DNA of 64,000 bases, taken from the NCBI RefSeq assembly GCF_950100655.1, contig NZ_CATNLY010000012.1, forward strand, positions 806,001 through 870,000, given 5' to 3'. Each line of letters starts with the position of its first letter. Within the stretch, counting starts at the first letter, position 1. The notes beneath the pieces were generated by a model. It saw nothing but the letters and a program-made list of their open reading frames with translations. It was not told where the DNA came from and did not search any database. The DNA is from Pleomorphomonas sp. T1.2MG-36. Lineage in GTDB: Bacteria; Pseudomonadota; Alphaproteobacteria; Rhizobiales; Pleomorphomonadaceae. Both the position numbers and the translations under genes were made by a program. Below are positions 9,103-17,551 of the stretch, piece after piece.

Positions 9103-9932
9103 GGCTGATCGAAAGCCGGACGACCTTCGTCCTCACCTACACGGCTCTGGCGATCCTGCTGCTGATCACGCTGTTTCCGATCGCCCTCCTGGTGCTCAAC
9201 TCGCTGAAGCCGGCGACGCAGATCGTCCAGAGCCCGCTCGCCTGGCCGGAAGTCTATCGCTGGGACAACTTCGTTCGGGCCTGGAACGACGCCCGCTTCG
9301 GCACCACCATGCTCAACTCGGCGATGCTGGCGACGATGACCATCATTCTGGTCTGTTCCACCGGTTCGCTCACCGCCTACGTGCTGGCGCGCCGCAAGAT
9401 CAAGAGCTGGAAGATCGTCACCTTCTATCTGCTCGCCACCACCACCGCCCCGATCCAGCTGTTTCTGTTCCCGCTCTACTTCGGCTTCGCCAAGCTCGGG
9501 CTCATCAACAACGTCTTCGCGGTGTCGCTGATTTACACGGCCATCTACTCGCCCTTCGCGGTGATGCTGCTCCGGACCTACTTCCTCGCCGTTCCCAAGG
9601 AGCTCGAGGAAGCGGCGCTGATCGACGGCGCCACCCACTGGCAGGTGTTTTCGAAGGTGATGCTGCCGATCGTCTCGCCCGGCATCCTCACCGTGGCGCT
9701 GATCATCGGTCTCTACTCCTGGAACGAGTTCCTGATCGCCACGACCTTCCTGCAACGGACCGACCGGCTGACCGCCGTCGTCTCCTTCTTCCTGCTGTCC
9801 GGCCAGTACACCTCCGACTGGGGTGAGATCATGGCGGCGGCTCTCATCATCGTGCTGCCGGTGATCGTCCTGTTCATCGCCCTGCAGCGCCGCTTCATCG
9901 AAGGCATGGCCGGCGGATCGGTCAAAGGCTGA
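9099..9932 (+). CDS. CUT1 sugar ABC transporter permease (MalG type)
   Basis: A 277-residue membrane protein translationally coupled to the preceding permease through a 4-base overlap. An N-terminal hydrophobic segment, the EAA loop (KELEEAALIDGATHWQVFSK) and the characteristic C-terminus RRFIEGMAGGSVKG place it in the MalG group. Confidence 0.92.
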   Translation: MRLIESRTTFVLTYTALAILLLITLFPIALLVLNSLKPATQIVQSPLAWPEVYRWDNFVRAWNDARFGTTMLNSAMLATMTIILVCSTGSLTAYVLARRKIKSWKIVTFYLLATTTAPIQLFLFPLYFGFAKLGLINNVFAVSLIYTAIYSPFAVMLLRTYFLAVPKELEEAALIDGATHWQVFSKVMLPIVSPGILTVALIIGLYSWNEFLIATTFLQRTDRLTAVVSFFLLSGQYTSDWGEIMAAALIIVLPVIVLFIALQRRFIEGMAGGSVKG

Positions 9933-9968
9933 CCCGCGCCCACCCGCAACACCTACCGGAGAGTTCCG

Positions 9969-12077
9969 ATGTCCCTTCCCTCCGACTATCTCGAGCGCGT
10001 CTACGCCGGCGTCCTTGGCAAGCTGATCGGCGTCTACCTCGGCCGCCCCTTCGAAGGCTGGACCTACGCCAAGATCATGGAGAAGCTCGGCCCCATCGAC
10101 TATTACGTCCACGAGCGGCTCGGCCAGCATCTCGTCGTCACCGACGATGACGTCGCCGGCACCTTCACCTTCCTGAGAGCGCTTGAGGATTACGGCGTCT
10201 CGCCTGACCTTTCTTCCGAAGATATCGGCAAGTCCTGGCTCAACTATCTGATCGAGCACCGGTCCATCCTCTGGTGGGGAGGCAACGGCAACTCGACCGA
10301 GCACACCGCCTGGCTCAACCTCAAGCGCGGCATTTCGGCGCCCGATTCCGGCTCGATCGCCACCAACGGCGTCACGGTGGCCGAGCAGATCGGCGCCCAG
10401 ATCTTCATCGACGGCTGGGCCATGGTGGCGCCGGGCCAGCCTGAACTCGCCGCCCGGCTGGCTCGCGCCGCCGGTCAGGTCAGCCACGATGGCGAATCCG
10501 TCCACGCCGCCGCGCTCTGGGCGGCGATGGAGGCGGAAGCCTTCGTCTCGAAGGATATCGACCACCTGATCGATACCGGTCTCTCGGTCATTCCCAAGGA
10601 CTGTCTGATCGCCCGGTTGATCGCCGACATCCGCCGCTGGCACGCCGAGAACCCCGACTGGCTGACGACGCGGCAGCTCATCCAGGACACATACGGCTAC
10701 GACAAGTTCCCCGGCAATTGCCATGTCGTGCCCAACCATGCCCTGATGATCATGGCGATCCTCTACGCACCACACGACTTCCAGGCGGCGCAGCGCATCG
10801 TCAATACCGCCGGCTGGGACACAGACTGCAATGCCGGCAACGTCGGCTGCCTTTCCGGCCTGATGCTCGGCCTCGACGGCATCGAGGCCGGCCCCGACTG
10901 GCGCGGCCCGGTCGCCGACCGTCTGCTGATCTCATCGGCCGACGGCGGCAACGGCATCAACGACGCCGTGCGCATCGCCTATTACGTCGCAAACCTCGGT
11001 CTCCGGCTGGCCGGCGAGGCGCCTCTTCCCTTGCCCAAGGATGGCGCCCGCTTCCACTTCTCGCTGCCGGGCAGCGTCCAGGGCTTCCGGCCGGACTCGA
11101 GGACGAACGCCAACCCGGCGCTACGGGTCGGCAACTGCGCCTTGGGCGACGGCCGGGCGCTGGAGGTAGCCTACACGGCCTTGGCGCCGGGCCAGGTGGC
11201 CGCCGCGACGACGCCGACCTTCGCGCCGCCCGCTGTCACGGAAATGCGCACCTACGAGTTGATGGCGACGCCGACCGTCTATCCCGGTCAGACGGTGCGT
11301 GCGCGCGTGGTCGCGCCGAAGGACAACTCGGGTGCCGTCGACGTCCGCCTGACGTTGAAGGTCTTCGGCGAAAAGGACCGCCTCCTCGATGTGGACGGCA
11401 AGCCGGTGCAGCTGTTGCCGGGTGCCGAAGCGGTTCTCGAGTGGCGCCTGCCGGAGTTCGACGGTCAGCCGATCGGCGAAATCGGCATCGCCATCACCAC
11501 CAAGGGCCAACGGGCCGACGGTCGCGTGCTCATCGACTGGTTGCGCTGGGACGGCACGCCGGAAGTCACGCTGCGCCGGCCAAAGGCGGATAGCGACTTC
11601 TGGCGCATGGCCTGGGTCAACGGGGTCAGCTTCTTCTCCAAGCTGTTCCCGCCGAGCTTCCGCATTTCCCAGGCGGTCGGCGAAGGCATGGTCAGCCACG
11701 GCACGCGGGAATGGACCGATTACAGGGTGAAGACCGACCTCACGGTGCATCTCGGCGGCTACGGCGGCCTTGCGGTGCGCGTCCAGGGCCTTCGTCGCTA
11801 TTACGGTATCCGCCTCGTTCGGGACGGCCGGCTGCAGATCGTCAAGGTGCGCGACGAGGCCGTATCGGTGCTCGCCGAGACGCCGTTCGACTTCGCCTTT
11901 GAAAAGGCGATGCCGATGGACGTGCGCGTCAGCGGCAGCACCATCACCGCCGTGGCCGGGGGCACGCGTATTGAAGCTCGCGACGAGAGCGACACGGCCT
12001 TTGCCGACGGCGGCATCGGCCTCGTCATTCATGAAGGTGCGCTGTCGACCGACTACGTCAGCATTTCGGCCGCCTGA
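9969..12077 (+). CDS. ADP-ribosylglycohydrolase-fold enzyme with C-terminal beta-sandwich region
   Basis: A 702-residue protein, about twice the length of a plain ADP-ribosylglycohydrolase. Residues 1 to about 350 carry the DraG/ARH fold with its two metal-binding motifs: TDDD at 58-61 and [15 protein letters not shown] at 279-293. A further conserved-looking [10 protein letters not shown] lies at 172-181. The C-terminal half has short beta-rich stretches resembling jelly-roll or LamG/concanavalin-type modules (for example [20 protein letters not shown]). No signal peptide is seen, so it acts in the cytoplasm. It sits between permease and ATPase genes of a sugar importer. This suggests it hydrolyses the imported compound, perhaps a ribosyl or other glycoside, rather than protein ADP-ribose. 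That substrate is inference. Confidence 0.8.
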   Translation: MSLPSDYLERVYAGVLGKLIGVYLGRPFEGWTYAKIMEKLGPIDYYVHERLGQHLVVTDDDVAGTFTFLRALEDYGVSPDLSSEDIGKSWLNYLIEHRSILWWGGNGNSTEHTAWLNLKRGISAPDSGSIATNGVTVAEQIGAQIFIDGWAMVAPGQPELAARLARAAGQVSHDGESVHAAALWAAMEAEAFVSKDIDHLIDTGLSVIPKDCLIARLIADIRRWHAENPDWLTTRQLIQDTYGYDKFPGNCHVVPNHALMIMAILYAPHDFQAAQRIVNTAGWDTDCNAGNVGCLSGLMLGLDGIEAGPDWRGPVADRLLISSADGGNGINDAVRIAYYVANLGLRLAGEAPLPLPKDGARFHFSLPGSVQGFRPDSRTNANPALRVGNCALGDGRALEVAYTALAPGQVAAATTPTFAPPAVTEMRTYELMATPTVYPGQTVRARVVAPKDNSGAVDVRLTLKVFGEKDRLLDVDGKPVQLLPGAEAVLEWRLPEFDGQPIGEIGIAITTKGQRADGRVLIDWLRWDGTPEVTLRRPKADSDFWRMAWVNGVSFFSKLFPPSFRISQAVGEGMVSHGTREWTDYRVKTDLTVHLGGYGGLAVRVQGLRRYYGIRLVRDGRLQIVKVRDEAVSVLAETPFDFAFEKAMPMDVRVSGSTITAVAGGTRIEARDESDTAFADGGIGLVIHEGALSTDYVSISAA

Positions 12078-12099
12078 GACCGAACAGGGAGAAGATAAA

Positions 12100-13161
12100 A
12101 TGGCATCGGTCTCGATCCACGAGGCGGTCAAGAACTTCGGCGCGGCCAAGGTGATCCACGGCGTGTCCGTGGACATCGCCGACGGCGAGTTCGTCGTGCT
12201 GGTCGGCCCGTCCGGTTGCGGCAAGTCGACGCTGCTCCGGATGATCGCCGGCCTTGAGGACATCTCGGGCGGCACCATCTCCATCGGCGGCCGGGTGGTC
12301 AACGATCTGCCGCCGAAGGCGCGCGACATATCGATGGTGTTCCAGAACTACGCCCTCTATCCGCACATGACGGTGGCGCAGAACATGGCCTTCTCGATGA
12401 CGCTGGCCGGAGCGCCGGCGGCCGAGAAGGACCAGAAGGTCAAGGCGGCGGCGGACATCCTCGGCCTCACCCCGCTGCTCGACCGCTATCCGCGCCAGTT
12501 GTCCGGCGGCCAGCGGCAACGCGTCGCCATGGGCCGGTCGATCGTCCGGAACCCGCAGGTGTTCCTGTTCGACGAGCCGCTCTCCAATCTCGACGCCAAG
12601 CTGCGCGTCTCCATGCGCGCCGAGATCAAGGCGCTGCATCGGCGGCTCGGCACCACCACGGTCTACGTGACGCATGACCAGGTGGAGGCCATGACGCTTG
12701 CCGACCGCATCGTGGTCATGCAGGCCGGTCGCGTCGAGCAGGCGGGCGCGCCGATCGAACTCTACGACCGGCCGGAAAACACCTTCGTCGCCCAGTTCAT
12801 CGGCTCCCCCTCGATGAACATCCTCCCCGGGCGGCGCCAGGGAAGCGGCATCGTGCTCGACAACGGCGGCACGGTCGCCGCTTCCCTTCCAATCGGTCTC
12901 GAAGAGGGGCGACATGTTCTGGTCGGCAAACGGCCGGAGAACGTCCGCCTGACGGATGCCGGCGGCCTGCCGGCCACCGTCAAGGTGGTCGAACCGACGG
13001 GCTCGGAAACCTATGCCGTGTTCGACGTCGGCGGCGAAGAGGTGGTCGGCCTGTTCCGGGACCGCGTCGAGCTGCACGAACAGCAGGCCGTTCGGCTGTC
13101 GTTCGACGACGGCCCGCTGCATCTGTTCGACGCCGAGACGAAACGCCGTCTTCCCGAGTGA
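12100..13161 (+). CDS. CUT1 sugar ABC transporter ATPase (MalK/UgpC type)
   Basis: A 353-residue ATPase starting at ATG 12100 after AGGGAGAAG. Walker [11 protein letters not shown]-loop [13 protein letters not shown], signature LSGGQRQRV, Walker [17 protein letters not shown] and switch VTHDQVEAM are all intact. A C-terminal TOBE-type regulatory domain follows. It closes the operon begun at 6787 and energises its permeases. Confidence 0.93.
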   Translation: MASVSIHEAVKNFGAAKVIHGVSVDIADGEFVVLVGPSGCGKSTLLRMIAGLEDISGGTISIGGRVVNDLPPKARDISMVFQNYALYPHMTVAQNMAFSMTLAGAPAAEKDQKVKAAADILGLTPLLDRYPRQLSGGQRQRVAMGRSIVRNPQVFLFDEPLSNLDAKLRVSMRAEIKALHRRLGTTTVYVTHDQVEAMTLADRIVVMQAGRVEQAGAPIELYDRPENTFVAQFIGSPSMNILPGRRQGSGIVLDNGGTVAASLPIGLEEGRHVLVGKRPENVRLTDAGGLPATVKVVEPTGSETYAVFDVGGEEVVGLFRDRVELHEQQAVRLSFDDGPLHLFDAETKRRLPE

Positions 13162-13167
13162 ACCAAT

Positions 13168-13202
13168 GCCGGCGGATCGTGCCGATCAGCCGATCCGCCG
13201 GC
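13168..13202. terminator. Bidirectional terminator-like hairpin
   Basis: GCCGGCGGATCG (13168-13179) pairs perfectly with CGATCCGCCGGC (13191-13202) around an 11-base loop. It lies between the convergent ends of the ATPase gene (13161) and the LacI gene (13186) and includes the last codons of the latter. Confidence 0.7.
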
Positions 13203-14193
13203 AGGATGCCCGTTCCACCAGTTCGGGCTGGAAAACCTCGAACTTGCCCATCGGCGGACGCTTGCTCTCGATCTCCTCCAGCAGCAGACGGATCGAGCGT
13301 TCGGCCATTTCGTGGATCGGCACGCGGATGACGGTCGGCGGCGGATCGAGCAGGCCGGCGAAGTAGAAATCGTCGACGCCGACCAGCGACACGTCGTCGG
13401 GCACCCGCAACCCGCCTTCCTTGATCGCCAGCATCGCACCGATGCTCATCTCGTTGGAGAAGGATACCAGCGCGGTCGGGCGATCGGGCCGCGCCATCAA
13501 CTCCCGTGTCGCCTCGAAAGACCGCGGCTGCATGTAATCGCCGCGCACCTGTAGTTGAGGGTCGATCGGAAGACCGGCGGCCGCATGGGCTTCGAGATAG
13601 CCGGCGAGGCGGTCCTGGCTCGTGAGCAGGCCCGGCAAGCCGCATATCGCCCCGATCCGCCGATGGCCGAGATCGATGAGATGCGCCGTGGCGAGCCGCG
13701 TCGCCGCGATGTTGTCCAGCTTGACGACGTCGTAGGTCAGCCCTTCGACCGGCATGTCGAGCAAGACAGAGGGAACGTGGATTTCCGCCTTCAGGCGCTT
13801 TCCATGCTCGGCGTGCGACTGGGTCGGCACGATGATCAAGCCAGCGACCCGCTGCTGCCGCATCATGCGCAAGATCTGGTTCTCGCGGTCGTCGTCCTGG
13901 CCGGTCGAGAACACCACCGACATGTAGCCGGCCCTGAGGCAGATGTTCTCCACCACACGGGCAATGATCGAGAAGTGCGTGTTGGAAATGTTGGGCACGA
14001 TCAGGCCGATCAGGCGCGAGTGACCGCTCCGCAGGCTCTGGGCGGCGCCATGCGGAATATAGCCGATGGCCCGCACCGCTTCCTCGACCTTGGCGATGAT
14101 CTCCTCGCTGACCGGTGCCGAGCGGTTTATAGCCGCCGAGGCCGTCGATATGGCGACGCCCGCATGTTTTGCCACATCCTTGATCGTCGGCAC
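13186..14193 (-). CDS. LacI-family transcriptional regulator
   Basis: A 335-residue protein starting at GTG 14193 with AGGAG 8 bases upstream. A helix-turn-helix (IKDVAKHAGVAISTASAAIN) and hinge (YIPHGAAQSLRSGHSRLIG) precede the ligand domain. It is divergent from the binding-protein gene at 14372. Two strong GAAACGTTTC palindromes lie between, one inside its own promoter. It should control the GH116 operon and itself; the inducer is unknown. Confidence 0.9.
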   Translation of the reverse strand: MPTIKDVAKHAGVAISTASAAINRSAPVSEEIIAKVEEAVRAIGYIPHGAAQSLRSGHSRLIGLIVPNISNTHFSIIARVVENICLRAGYMSVVFSTGQDDDRENQILRMMRQQRVAGLIIVPTQSHAEHGKRLKAEIHVPSVLLDMPVEGLTYDVVKLDNIAATRLATAHLIDLGHRRIGAICGLPGLLTSQDRLAGYLEAHAAAGLPIDPQLQVRGDYMQPRSFEATRELMARPDRPTALVSFSNEMSIGAMLAIKEGGLRVPDDVSLVGVDDFYFAGLLDPPPTVIRVPIHEMAERSIRLLLEEIESKRPPMGKFEVFQPELVERASCRRIG

Positions 14194-14240
14194 GCTTGCT
14201 CTCCTGAATCAACTGTCTTGCCACGGCTTCTGGAATATGC

Positions 14241-14269
14241 ATTATACGAAACGTTTCGCGCAATCAAAC
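14241..14269 (-). promoter_or_regulatory. LacI gene promoter with embedded operator
   Basis: On the minus strand a TATAAT (14246-14241) has TTTGAT (14268-14263) 16 bases upstream. The spacer contains CGAAACGTTTCG (14247-14258), a perfect 12-bp palindrome. This arrangement would give autorepression of the LacI gene starting at 14193. Confidence 0.6.
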
Positions 14270-14307
14270 GACGATTTGACCCGTAAATCGGGCGATTTCG
14301 GCGAATT

Positions 14308-14331
14308 TGAACACGAAACGTTTCGTGTTCA
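14308..14331. promoter_or_regulatory. 24-bp perfect palindromic LacI operator
   Basis: The half-site TGAACACGAAAC at 14308-14319 is followed directly by its exact reverse complement to 14331, with the central CG of LacI operators. It lies 41 bases before the binding-protein start and shares the CGAAACGTTTCG core with 14247-14258. Confidence 0.75.
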
Positions 14332-14371
14332 TGGAGAGCTGAGGAGCTCTCTGGACATTAGGGAGGAGAAT

Positions 14372-15652
14372 ATGACCAACATCACCCGCCGCGGCATGTT
14401 GCTGTCGTCGGCCGCACTGGCGGCCGGCCTCAGCCTGTCGCGCGCCTTCGCCCAATCCGACGTTTCCGCCACGTTGCGCCTGCAGGCGTTCGGGGGCGAC
14501 GCGGAACTCGCCGGCATCAAGGACGCCATCGCGCGCTTCAACAAGAAGTATCCCAACGTCGAGGTCATCGTGTCGATCGATCCGATTTCGACCGGCTGGG
14601 GCGACTACGTCACCAAGGTCATCGGACAGTTCACCTCGGGATCTCCGGCCGACGTCTACGGTACCGCCATCGAGACCTTCCAGTCGTTCGCGGCGCGCGG
14701 CTTGTTCATGCCGCTCAACGACTTCATCAAGGCCAATCCCAGCTTCTCGGACTTCGCGCCGAGCCTGTTCGAGCACTGCGCCTACAAGGGAGTGATCAAC
14801 TTCATTCCGATCACCTGGAACAACATCATGGTCAACTACAACCGTGATCTGTTCGACAAGGCTGGCATTGCCTATCCCAAGCGCGACTGGACCTGGGACG
14901 AGTTCCGCGAAGCCGCCAAGAAGCTGACCGTCAAGGACAGCGCCGGCAACACGACGCAGTTCGGCTACGAAGTGCCCAACCAGAACTTCTCCGCGCAGTC
15001 CTGGTTCTTCAGCAACGGCACCGGCATTCTTAACAAGGACTGGACGGCGTCCAACATGCTCGACCCCAAGGTGGCCGAGACGCTGCAGTTCCTGCACGAT
15101 CTCATCCATGTCGATGGCGCGTCTCCCATCCCCGGCGCCGAGACCATGGACAACCAGTTCGTGGCCGGACAGGTGGCGATGATCAGCCGCGGCCAGTGGA
15201 TCGTCCAGAATGCCAAGGCCAACAAGGTCAACATGGACATCGCCATCCCGCCGAAGAAAACCGAGGAAGGCACGATCATCGGCTTTGGCGCCTACGCTAT
15301 CGCCGCCAAGACCGAACAGCCCGATCTCGCCAAGGCGCTGGTGCTCGAACTGACCTCCGAGGAAACCCAGCGCGAGCAGGGCGAGCGCGGCGGCGGCGTG
15401 CCCGGTCGCAAGTCGGCGGCGTCGACGGAAGCCTTCCTCGCCTTCCCGCCCAGCGCTTCCCTCTACTACGAGACGCTGCCGTTCGCCCACGCAGTGCCTT
15501 CGCCGGCCAACTTCCAGGAAATCGAGAAGATCTTCATTCGCCACTACACGGCAATGATGTCCGGCCAGGAGACCATCGCCGCCGGCTGCCAGGCGGCCGA
15601 TGCCGAGATGAACGAGTCCTTCGCTCGACTGAAAGCGCAAATGGGCGGCTGA
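14372..15652 (+). CDS. CUT1 sugar ABC transporter, substrate-binding protein
   Basis: A 426-residue protein; ATG 14372 follows GGGAGGAG. The signal MTNITRRGMLLSSAALAAGL ends near SRAFAQ and has a twin-arginine flavour. The mature part is a family 1 solute-binding fold (FGGDAELAGIKDAIARFNKK; YGTAIETFQSFAARGLFMPL). It delivers a sugar, probably a beta-glucoside given the GH116 gene at 17552, to the permeases downstream. Confidence 0.9.
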   Translation: MTNITRRGMLLSSAALAAGLSLSRAFAQSDVSATLRLQAFGGDAELAGIKDAIARFNKKYPNVEVIVSIDPISTGWGDYVTKVIGQFTSGSPADVYGTAIETFQSFAARGLFMPLNDFIKANPSFSDFAPSLFEHCAYKGVINFIPITWNNIMVNYNRDLFDKAGIAYPKRDWTWDEFREAAKKLTVKDSAGNTTQFGYEVPNQNFSAQSWFFSNGTGILNKDWTASNMLDPKVAETLQFLHDLIHVDGASPIPGAETMDNQFVAGQVAMISRGQWIVQNAKANKVNMDIAIPPKKTEEGTIIGFGAYAIAAKTEQPDLAKALVLELTSEETQREQGERGGGVPGRKSAASTEAFLAFPPSASLYYETLPFAHAVPSPANFQEIEKIFIRHYTAMMSGQETIAAGCQAADAEMNESFARLKAQMGG

Positions 15653-15662
15653 CCACCGCACC

Positions 15663-15693
15663 GGGATCGCCGCGAGCCAGCGCCGGCGGTCCC
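15663..15693. other. Intercistronic stem-loop after binding-protein gene
   Basis: GGGATCGCCG (15663-15672) pairs with CGGCGGTCCC (15684-15693) with one G-U pair and an 11-base loop. It sits just behind the binding-protein stop, as in the neighbouring operon. Confidence 0.45.
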
Positions 15694-15770
15694 CCCTCCC
15701 CTTTCTTCCCCGAACGTCCGCTCACCGGCCGCCATGGCGCGCCGATGGGCGGCGACCATCGAGACCTGCC

Positions 15771-16682
15771 GTGACCGCAGCCCCCCTTTCCAAACGACGC
15801 CCGTCGGATCTGGAGCGCGCCCAGGCGCGCGCCGGCTATCTGTTCGTGCTGCCGACCTCCGTCCTCTACCTCACCTTCGTCCTGGCGCCGGTGGCGCTGA
15901 CGATCATCCTGAGCTTCTCCTTCTACGATCCGATGCTCGGATCGCGATGGGTCGGCCTTGAAAACTACACCCGCTTCTTTTCCGACCCGCGCTCGCTGCA
16001 GATCTTCTGGAACACGCTGCGGTTCACCTTCTTCGCGGTGACCTTCAACGTCAGCGTCGGCCTGCTTCTGGCCGTGGCGCTCAACAGGGCGATGCCGGCC
16101 TGGCTGCTCTATTTCTTCCGGCTCGCCTTCTTCCTGCCGGTGATGATCGCCATCGCCTTCGCTGCCATCGTCTGGAGCTATTTCCTCGCCAAAGACCTTG
16201 GCGTGGCGAACTACTACCTGCGGCTTTTCGGCCTGCCCGGCGTGCCTTGGCTCACGGACAGCTCGGTCGCCATGACGTCGATCATCATCGTGGACGTGTG
16301 GAAGAACACCGGTTTCTTCATGATCATCTTCATCGCCGCGCTGCAAGGCGTGCCGAAGTCGCTGATGGAAGCCGCCGCCATGGATGGAACGCCGGCCTGG
16401 CGGCGGTTCTTCCGCATCACCCTACCCTACATTTCGCCGGTGGTGTTCTTCGCCATCGTCTACGCCTCGATCGGCGCGCTGCAGGTCTACGAGTCCATCG
16501 TCATCCTGACGCAGGGCGGACCGGGCGATGCCACGCGCTCGCTGTCGATCCTGATCGTCGAGCAGGGCTTCGGCAGTTTCCAGATCGGCTACGCCGCCGC
16601 CATCTCGGTGGTGATGACGCTGATCATCCTGGCCATCACCGCCTTGCAGCAGATTCTTTCCCGAAAGTGGGTGCATCAATGA
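15771..16682 (+). CDS. CUT1 sugar ABC transporter permease (MalF type)
   Basis: A 303-residue membrane protein read from GTG 15771. About six transmembrane segments follow a short cytoplasmic N-terminus. The EAA loop reads KSLMEAAAMDGTPAWRRFFR, and ILTQGGPGDATRSLS is typical of the family. The start lacks a strong ribosome binding site. It overlaps the next permease by 4 bases. Confidence 0.9.
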   Translation: MTAAPLSKRRPSDLERAQARAGYLFVLPTSVLYLTFVLAPVALTIILSFSFYDPMLGSRWVGLENYTRFFSDPRSLQIFWNTLRFTFFAVTFNVSVGLLLAVALNRAMPAWLLYFFRLAFFLPVMIAIAFAAIVWSYFLAKDLGVANYYLRLFGLPGVPWLTDSSVAMTSIIIVDVWKNTGFFMIIFIAALQGVPKSLMEAAAMDGTPAWRRFFRITLPYISPVVFFAIVYASIGALQVYESIVILTQGGPGDATRSLSILIVEQGFGSFQIGYAAAISVVMTLIILAITALQQILSRKWVHQ

Positions 16683-17530
16683 GCGGCGCCTTTCAAACCC
16701 AAGCGGCCCGGCGCGGCATCGACTGGGCCATCATCGTCGTCGTCGGCATTCTGGCCATCGGCATGCTGCTGCCCTTTCTGTGGCTGTTCTCGATGTCGTT
16801 CCGGCCGGTGTCGCAGGCCTACCAGCTGCCGCCCAGTTTCCTGCCGCCCAGCCTCGACCCGGTCAACTACAAGGCGGTGCTGGCCTCGCGCGTTCCCTTC
16901 CTGCGCATCTATGCCAACTCGCTGCTGATAGCCTGCCTCGTCACCGTCGGTCAGCTGGTGACCTGCACGCTCGCCGCCTTTGCCTTCTCCCGGCTCAGGT
17001 TTCGCGGTCGCGACACGCTGTTCTTCATCCTGCTGGTCGGTCTGATGTTTCCGGCTCAGGTGACGATCCTGCCGATCTACCTCGGCTATGCCCGCGTGGG
17101 TCTCACCAACCAGCCGGTCGGCCTCGCGCTGATGTATCTGACGTCGAGCTTCGGCGTCTTCCTGATGCGGCAGTTCATGATGAGCCAGCCGAAGGCGCTC
17201 GAAGAGGCGGCGCTGATGGACGGGGCCGGCTATTTCAAGATCTTCCGGCGCATCTCGCTGCCGCAACTGCGGCCGGCCTTGTCGGCGCTCGGCATCATCA
17301 CCTTCACCCAGACCTGGAACTACTATTTCCAGGCCCGCATCCTGCTCGGTCGCGAGGAGTCCATGACGCTGCCCGTCGCCATGGACGTGCTGCGCGGCTA
17401 CCTAGGCTCGGGAAACCTGAGTCTGGTCATGGCGGCCATGAGCATGTCGGTGCTGCCGGTCGTCCTCCTCTTCCTCTTCGCCCAGAAGTTCGTGATCGAA
17501 GGCATCACGATGAGCGGCATCAAGAACTGA
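16679..17530 (+). CDS. CUT1 sugar ABC transporter permease (MalG type)
   Basis: A 283-residue membrane protein coupled to the previous gene by an ATGA overlap. The EAA loop is KALEEAALMDGAGYFKIFRR, and the C-terminus KFVIEGITMSGIKN is typical of MalG-type permeases. Confidence 0.92.
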   Translation: MSGAFQTQAARRGIDWAIIVVVGILAIGMLLPFLWLFSMSFRPVSQAYQLPPSFLPPSLDPVNYKAVLASRVPFLRIYANSLLIACLVTVGQLVTCTLAAFAFSRLRFRGRDTLFFILLVGLMFPAQVTILPIYLGYARVGLTNQPVGLALMYLTSSFGVFLMRQFMMSQPKALEEAALMDGAGYFKIFRRISLPQLRPALSALGIITFTQTWNYYFQARILLGREESMTLPVAMDVLRGYLGSGNLSLVMAAMSMSVLPVVLLFLFAQKFVIEGITMSGIKN

Positions 17531-17551
17531 TCTCAAAGGACAAGAACAACA

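Noticed and set aside
9066..10775. A 569-codon minus-strand open frame
   Set aside because: It spans the reverse of a permease and the ADP-ribosylglycohydrolase-fold gene and has no recognisable domain.
9969..12077. Reading the ADP-ribosylglycohydrolase-fold gene as part of a toxin or dinitrogenase-reductase control system
   Set aside because: No ADP-ribosyltransferase, toxin or nif gene is nearby, and the gene is embedded in a sugar ABC operon.
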